A DNA stretch of 28,337 bases from JBBPZA01 sp038199375 (GTDB lineage: Bacteria > Actinomycetota > Thermoleophilia > Solirubrobacterales > Solirubrobacteraceae), in the NCBI GenBank assembly GCA_038199375.1, contig JBBPZA010000128.1, positions 1 through 28,337 on the forward strand, written 5' to 3'. The notes under the pieces are model-generated. The model was not told where the DNA came from and did not search any database. It saw only the letters and a list, made by a program, of their open reading frames with translations. Below are positions 23,474 through 28,337 of the stretch, one piece after another. Position 1 is the first letter of the stretch; the number at the start of each line of letters is the position of its first letter. The translations under genes were made by a program, and so were the position numbers.

Positions 23474-24190
23474 GTGCCTGTCCCGCTGAAGGCGGAGGCC
23501 GTCGTGCTGCGCTCGATCCGCTACGGCGAGGCCGACCGGGTGCTTCACCTCTACACCGCCGACCACGGCCGGCTGGGGGCTATCGCCAAGGGAGTGCGCC
23601 GGGCTCGCAGCCGCTTCGGCGGTCGTCTGGAGCCGTTCTTCCGTCTCCAGATCATGCTCCACCAGGGCCGCGGCGACCTGCATACGGTTACGGGCGCGGA
23701 GACCGTCGCCGCCCACCCGAGGCTGCGCGAGCACGCCACGGCGCTCGACGGCGCCGCCCGCGCGTGCGACGCCGTCGCACGCCTCTTCGGAGACGGCGAC
23801 CCGCACCCGGCCGTCTACGCGCTGCTCTGCAACGAGCTCGCTCTCCTCGACGCCCATCCCGATCGCGCCGGCCGCGCCAACCAGCTCGCCTTCCGCCTCA
23901 AGCTCCTGGTCGCCGCCGGCTTCGCGCCCGTGCTCGCCCACTGCGCCTCCTGCGGGGAGTGTGATCACCTCTCGGGGTTCTCGGGGGCCGCCGGGGGGGT
24001 CGTGTGCCCCGCCTGCGAGGCCTCCGCCTTCGCCCTCGACGAGGAGGCCCACGGGTTCCTGGTCGACGCGCTCGGCCGACCGCTCGCCCAAGCGCCCGAC
24101 GCCTCCGAGCGAGCGCTGCGCCAGGCCGAGCGGGCGATCGGCGAGACGGCCGAGCACCACGCCCACGTCCACCTGCGCGCCGCCGCCTGA
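23474..24190 (+). CDS. recO: DNA repair protein RecO
   Basis: 238 residues from a GTG at 23474, a start placed to match the family (LKAEAVVLRSIRYGEADRVL). The N-terminal OB-fold is followed by the GAIAKGVRRARSRFGGRLEP basic region, and then the helical domain with a zinc site: C157, C160 and C163 in HCASCGEC, and C178 and C181 in CPACE. RecO anneals SSB-coated single strands and loads RecA with RecR. Length and layout are normal. It is followed by a broken sugar dehydrogenase on the other strand. Confidence 0.93.
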   Translation: MPVPLKAEAVVLRSIRYGEADRVLHLYTADHGRLGAIAKGVRRARSRFGGRLEPFFRLQIMLHQGRGDLHTVTGAETVAAHPRLREHATALDGAARACDAVARLFGDGDPHPAVYALLCNELALLDAHPDRAGRANQLAFRLKLLVAAGFAPVLAHCASCGECDHLSGFSGAAGGVVCPACEASAFALDEEAHGFLVDALGRPLAQAPDASERALRQAERAIGETAEHHAHVHLRAAA

Positions 24191-24583
24191 TGCCTCATAG
24201 GATCGGCGACGTCCTCCTCGGTTGCCGAGCGGCGGTACTCGACGAGTTGCAGATCCTTGCGGCATCGGTGAAGACGACGTAGAACCGCCCCGAGGTCGCG
24301 TAGTCGGGGGCGAAGGCCATCGAGGGCATTCCCTGCTCGGCGCCGCGGGTCGAGACGCCGGGCTGGCGCAGGAAGGCCCGCGACCGCGTCTCACCCTTGA
24401 CCACCACCCTGATCGTCCCGCCGCGCTCGACGACGAAGATCCGGTCGGCATCCCCGGGCGGCGCAGTGGCGTAGAGCGGCTGCTCGAACTCGCCCATCTT
24501 GACGAGACGGACCGACGCGCGTCGGCGCTCACGGTGCCCGCTACGACCAGCACGAGGGTCAACAGAAGGGCGCGGCCCGCCAC
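24191..24583 (-). pseudogene. Glucose/sorbosone dehydrogenase remnant, two frameshifts and truncation
   Basis: From about 24583 (minus strand) a signal-like segment reads VAGRALLLTLVLVVAGTVSA. The frame then shifts near 24510 to VRLVKMGEFEQPLYATAPPG and continues DRIFVVERGGTIRVVVKGE and AFAPDYATSGRFYVVFTDA, the first part of a sugar-dehydrogenase beta-propeller. Near 24262 a second shift leads to DLQLVEYRRSATEEDVADP. It ends at the recO stop, so most of the propeller is missing. It fills the gap between recO and dgt. It is distinct from the complete propeller gene at 12693-13718. Confidence 0.8.
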
Positions 24584-24669
24584 GAGTCGCGCATGAAACT
24601 GCGCAGGATGCGCGCAGTCAAGCCGCCCGACGGCCATCGCGGTCCGGCCTCGCTGCGAGAATCGCCTGC

Positions 24670-25674
24670 GTGAAGGCCAGGCCCGCCATTGCCGAAGCGC
24701 TCGATCGTGTGCCGCCGGATCCCGCGGTGCGTGCCGACCTGTCCCTCCTCGCCACGTCCTCCTCGCCCGCGGCGCGCGCCCGCCCGGAGGAGGAGTGCTC
24801 GCTGCGAACCCCGTTCGTACGAGATCGCGACCGGATCGTCCATTCCAAGGCCTTCCGCCGCCTCAAGCACAAGACCCAGGTCTTCGTCTCGCCCGAAGGC
24901 GATCATTACCGCACGCGGCTGACCCACACCTTCGAGGCGACGCTCATCTCGCGCACCGTCGCGCGTGCCCTGGGCCTCAACGAGGACCTAGTCGAGGCGA
25001 TCGGCCTCGGCCACGACGTCGGCCATCCTCCCTTCGGGCACGTCGGCGAGGCCGTGCTCGACGCCTGCCTGCGCGAGCGCGGCGCCGGCCACTTCCACCA
25101 CAACGAGCACTCGCTCCGCGTGGTCGAGGTGCTCGAGAACCTCAACCTCACAGAGCCCGTCCGCGAGGGGATCCTCACCCACTCGGGGCGTGCCCCGATG
25201 CCCGCCACGCTCGAGGGCCGCATCGTCCGGGTGGTCGACCGGATCGCCTACATCAATCACGACATCGACGACGCGCTGCGCGCAGGGATGCTCACCGCGG
25301 GCGACCTTCCCCCCGAGCCCATCGCGATCCTCGGCGCGACCGGCTCGCGGCGCATCGACACCCTCGTGCACGACCTCGTCTCCACCTCGCTGGCGACCGG
25401 CGACATCGCGCAGGGAGAGCGCGTCGGTGCCGCGATGCTCGAGCTGCGCGCGTTCATGTTCGAGCGGGTCTACCTCGCGCCGGTCGCCCGGCGAGAGCAC
25501 GCCCGCGTCGAGGCGGGCCTGCGTGCGCTCGTCGACCACTTCTGGGAGCGGCCCCAGGAGCTCCCGCCCGGTGTCGCCGGGGCGACCCATGCGGAGCGGG
25601 TCATCGACTACCTGGCTGGGATGACCGACCGCTTCGCGATCCGCGCCTTCGAGGCCCTGGCGGTCGCGGGGTGA
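24670..25674 (+). CDS. dgt: Deoxyguanosinetriphosphate triphosphohydrolase-like protein
   Basis: 334 residues from a GTG at 24670. The HD-domain metal ligands are in order: H86 in RTRLTHTFE, H115-D116 in GLGHDVGHPPFGH, and a later Asp in VDRIAYINHDIDD. The motif HFHHNEHSLRV near 141-151 is typical of dNTPases. It hydrolyses dNTPs to nucleoside and triphosphate in the cytoplasm. The pair dgt-dnaG is common in actinobacteria; here they overlap by four bases (GTGA). Confidence 0.92.
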   Translation: MKARPAIAEALDRVPPDPAVRADLSLLATSSSPAARARPEEECSLRTPFVRDRDRIVHSKAFRRLKHKTQVFVSPEGDHYRTRLTHTFEATLISRTVARALGLNEDLVEAIGLGHDVGHPPFGHVGEAVLDACLRERGAGHFHHNEHSLRVVEVLENLNLTEPVREGILTHSGRAPMPATLEGRIVRVVDRIAYINHDIDDALRAGMLTAGDLPPEPIAILGATGSRRIDTLVHDLVSTSLATGDIAQGERVGAAMLELRAFMFERVYLAPVARREHARVEAGLRALVDHFWERPQELPPGVAGATHAERVIDYLAGMTDRFAIRAFEALAVAG

Positions 25675-27566
25675 CCCGCTACGCCTCCGACTCGCGCGAC
25701 CGCGTGCGCGACGCCGTCGACATGGTCGACCTCGTCTCCAAGGGCACCGAGCTCCGACGGGCCGGCGCCGACCACTACAGCGGCCTGTGCCCCTTCCACG
25801 ACGAGCGAACCCCCTCGTTCGGGATCAGCCCGTCGAAGAAGGTCTTCCACTGCTTCGGCTGTTCGCGGTCGGGCGACCTCTTCGACTTCGTCATGGAGAC
25901 CGAGGGGCTGGACTTCGTCGCCGCGCTGGAGTCGCTGGCCGACCGCTACGGGGTCACCCTGGAGCGCGAGGACGAGGATCCTCGAGCGGCCGAGCGCCGC
26001 CGCCATCGGGAGCGCCTCTCAGAGCTGCTCGACCGCACCGCGGAGTACTACGCGCGGTACCTGTGGGAGTCGGATGAGGCTTCGCGGGCGCGTTCCTACC
26101 TCGAGGAGCGGGGCCTGGAGCGCGAAACCCTCGAGCGCTTCCGCGTCGGGTACGCGCCGAGCGCGTGGGACAAGGTCTTCGCCGGCTCGCTGCGCCGTGG
26201 CTTCAAGGCGCAGGAGGTGTGGGAAGCCGGGCTGGCCTCGCGCTCGCAACAGGGAGCCGGCCGCCTCTACGACCGCTTCCGGGGGCGGATCATGTTCCCA
26301 TTGTCCGACCGTCGCGGGCACGTGCTCGGGTTCGGTGCGCGGGCCCTGCGCTCCAACCAGCAGCCCAAGTACCTCAACACGGCCGACAACGCCCTCTACC
26401 ACAAGGGCCGCCAGCTCTTCGGCGCGCACCTGGCCAGAGCCGAGGCTGCGCGGGCGGGCGTCGTCGTGGTCGTCGAGGGCTACACCGACGTGCTCGCCCT
26501 CCACCAGGCGGGCATCGAGAACACCGTCGGGATCATGGGCACGGCGCTCACCACCGAGCAGGTCGTCGAGCTCAGCGCGCTCGCGCCGGTCGTGGCGCTT
26601 GCGCTCGACGCCGACGGCGCGGGCCGGGAGGCGATGCTCAGGGCCGCACAGATGGCGCGGGGCAAGCGGGTCGAGCTGCGGGTCGTCGCGCTCCCGGCGG
26701 GAATGGATCCCGCCGATCTGGTGGCAGCCCAGGGCGCCGAGGCGGTTCGCTCGCTGGTCGACGGCTCGATCCCGTTCGTGCGCTTCCACGTCGAGCAAAT
26801 CCTCAGCGCCCCGCTCGAGAGCGCCGAGCGCAAGGACGCCGCCCTCGCCGAGCTGCGTCCGGTCCTCGCCGGGCTCGGGCCGTCGGTGATGCGCGAGGAG
26901 CTCATCCGCCTCACCGCCGACCGCCTCGACCTCTCGCACGGTCTCGTCGCGTCGCTGCTCGAGGGGCCGCGCCGCGCCGCGGCTGACGGCGGGTCGCCCG
27001 GCGGCCGGGGTGCCCGCGATGGCCATGACGGCCGCGCGGCCCGCTACGGCAGCGACGGCCGCGACGCTCCGGCGCCCGGGCTGCGGGAGGAGGGAGGGAG
27101 GGGCGGGGGCGCGGGGCAGGGGCCGCGAGCGCCCCTCAGTCAGGCCGAGCGCACCGAACGCACCTTCCTCGCCCTGTGCATCGCCCTCCCCGAGCTCGGC
27201 CGCGAGGCGCTGCGCCGCGTCGACCTCGAGCGCCACTTCACCTCCGAACGCACCCGCCGTGCCGCCGCCTACCTCCGCGAGCACATCACCTCGCCGATCG
27301 ACGACCTGCCCGCCGACGATCCCAACCTCGCCTCGACCATCACCGAGCTCGCGGTCCGTGCCGAGCGAGAGCCGGCCCTCCCGGCCACCCTCGAGGCACA
27401 GCAGCTCGACCTCGAGCTCCGCCGCCTCGAGCGCGAGATCGCCAAGGCCAACGCCGACGGCCGCCTCGACATCACGACCCTCGCCGAGCAGCGCAGCGAG
27501 GTCAAGGCACGCTTCGACCAGGCGATCGACAAGGCGACCGAGGACGTCGGGGGAGAGCCGATCTAG
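25671..27566 (+). CDS. dnaG: DNA primase
   Basis: 631 residues from a GTG at 25671 overlapping the dgt stop. The CHC2 zinc finger has C40, H43, C61 and C64 (GLCPFHDERTPSF and HCFGC). The catalytic core follows with RGRIMFPLSDRRGHVLGFGA, and the TOPRIM domain has VVVVEGYTDVLALHQAG near 263-279 and LALDADGAG near 310. A Gly/Arg-rich linker at about 437-490 separates the core from a C-terminal helical DnaB-binding-type domain. It makes RNA primers at the replication fork. Confidence 0.95.
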   Translation: MTRYASDSRDRVRDAVDMVDLVSKGTELRRAGADHYSGLCPFHDERTPSFGISPSKKVFHCFGCSRSGDLFDFVMETEGLDFVAALESLADRYGVTLEREDEDPRAAERRRHRERLSELLDRTAEYYARYLWESDEASRARSYLEERGLERETLERFRVGYAPSAWDKVFAGSLRRGFKAQEVWEAGLASRSQQGAGRLYDRFRGRIMFPLSDRRGHVLGFGARALRSNQQPKYLNTADNALYHKGRQLFGAHLARAEAARAGVVVVVEGYTDVLALHQAGIENTVGIMGTALTTEQVVELSALAPVVALALDADGAGREAMLRAAQMARGKRVELRVVALPAGMDPADLVAAQGAEAVRSLVDGSIPFVRFHVEQILSAPLESAERKDAALAELRPVLAGLGPSVMREELIRLTADRLDLSHGLVASLLEGPRRAAADGGSPGGRGARDGHDGRAARYGSDGRDAPAPGLREEGGRGGGAGQGPRAPLSQAERTERTFLALCIALPELGREALRRVDLERHFTSERTRRAAAYLREHITSPIDDLPADDPNLASTITELAVRAEREPALPATLEAQQLDLELRRLEREIAKANADGRLDITTLAEQRSEVKARFDQAIDKATEDVGGEPI

Positions 27567-27573
27567 AGCGCTT

Positions 27574-28217
27574 TTGCAGGTACTTCTCGAGGAGGGCCTG
27601 TCACTCGACGCGATTGCCGAGGAGGTCGGACGAGTCCCCTCAACCATCAGCTACTGGCTAAAGCGCCACGGCCTGGTGGCTAACGGCGCCGCGAGGTTCG
27701 GGACGAAGGAGGCGCTTCCAGAAGACACGATCGCGCGGCTGACCGCCGAGGGCAAGTCCGTCCCCGCCATAGCTGAGGAGATCGGCACCACGCCGGACCG
27801 AGTTCATCGCTCGCTTGCCCGCCTAGGCCTCGCGACACGCGGATCCACGAACCGTGCCGCCGCCCATGAGGCCGCCGCCAACGGCTCCCGCTACGTCGCA
27901 CTCGTGTGCCTTCACCACGGGGCCGTCCGCCACATCCTAGAAGCCGCGGGAGCTATCGGTGCGTCCGGTGCCGCGCCGAACAGGTCGCGGAGCACCGGCG
28001 GAAGGTCAAGCGGCTGCTTATCACGGAGGCCGGTGGGTGCTGCCGTATCTGCGGCTACGACCGCTGCGAAGCCGCGCTCCAGTTCCACCACCTCGATCCT
28101 TCTGAGAAATCGTTTCACCTCTCTCTTCGCGGAATCACTCGATCCATAGAGAAGATCCGGGAGGAAGCGAGTAAGTGCATACTCCTATGTGCTACCTGTC
28201 ACGCGGAGGTAGAGTAG
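27574..28217 (+). pseudogene. HTH-HNH endonuclease family protein, split by a frameshift
   Basis: A TTG at 27574, seven bases after the dnaG stop, opens a frame with two helix-turn-helix units: LSLDAIAEEVGRVPSTISYW and KSVPAIAEEIGTTPDRVHRS. It continues to CLHHGAVRHILE near 27940. The expected next part, RGSYRCVRCRAEQVAEHR, followed by GGCCRICGYDRC, LQFHHLDPSEKSF and CILLCATCHAEVE, lies in another frame that ends at the TAG at 28215-28217. Restoring one G near 27943 joins them into one protein of about 214 residues with a full HNH motif and zinc cysteines. I recognise this HTH-HNH layout from other actinobacteria, but its function is not known to me. Either recently broken or a sequencing slip. 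Confidence 0.8.
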
Positions 28218-28337
28218 GCGTTCACGGGGTGTCGTGGCGCCGGTGGAGATTCCTTTGGGTGAGTTGCGGGTGGCGTGACGGCCCGGGTGGGTCAGGGGCT
28301 TTGGGCGGCCGTGCTGGGCAGCAGTGTCGGGGGTCGC
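28218..28337. other. G-rich window end, no gene recognised
   Basis: No frame here resembles a known protein, and no RNA gene or clear terminator is seen. The stretch is rich in GGG and GGTG runs on the + strand. It may be the upstream region of the next gene. Confidence 0.4.

Noticed and set aside
1..28337. CRISPR arrays, transposases, integrases, rRNA and tRNA genes
   Set aside because: No regular direct-repeat array, transposase motif or RNA gene core was seen by eye; a tRNA scan was not possible.

Overview
The window comes from a very GC-rich chromosome with strong G/C at third codon positions, frequent GTG/TTG starts and many stop/start overlaps (ATGA, GTGA, TTGA). Protein sequence style and gene content (YceD/DUF177, recO, a dgt-dnaG pair, an HTH-HNH protein, many GT-C membrane glycosyltransferases) suggest an actinobacterium, most likely class Thermoleophilia (Solirubrobacterales or a relative). 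That placement is inferred from recognition and has not been tested by a search.

Region 1 (1-7.6 kb). After the 3' tail of a DUF2064-type gene comes a translationally coupled operon: an acyl-CoA-dehydrogenase-fold flavoprotein, a PhnD-like binding-fold protein with no signal peptide, and a radical SAM protein. A small Pro-rich anchored protein and a GT87-like mannosyltransferase (minus strand) separate it from a second coupled operon: DoxX-like membrane protein, AhpD/CMD-like protein and a second, paralogous radical SAM protein. The two operons look like parts of one uncharacterised redox or biosynthetic pathway, and they are the best candidate here for an undescribed system. A decayed histidine kinase follows.

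Region 2 (7.6-15.7 kb). A cytochrome-b/molybdopterin oxidoreductase fusion with an internal twin-arginine motif, coupled to a small membrane protein, diverges from a GT2 glycosyltransferase, a DUF2064 protein and a frameshifted methyltransferase. A minus-strand coupled cluster (GT-C membrane protein, sorbosone-dehydrogenase-like lipoprotein, zinc-ribbon NDP-sugar epimerase) ends next to a YceD/DUF177 gene.

Region 3 (15.7-21.3 kb). Gene debris (a duplicated TetR/glutaredoxin tail and a TetR C-terminal fragment) precedes a MGDG-synthase-like glycosyltransferase, an EamA-like transporter, a polysaccharide deacetylase, a DegT aminotransferase and an epimerase fused to a membrane domain. This looks like envelope glycan or glycolipid work.

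Region 4 (21.3-28.3 kb). YceI with a truncated FMN reductase lies divergent from a TetR regulator, with two matching operator-like palindromes between them. Then come glutaredoxin, recO, a broken sugar dehydrogenase, dgt-dnaG (replication and nucleotide housekeeping) and an HTH-HNH gene split by a frameshift. I saw no rRNA, tRNA, CRISPR array or intact mobile element. A recurring theme is gene remnants and dispersed partial duplications: 1-193 matches 10649-10842, and 15745-15994 matches 23062-23342.
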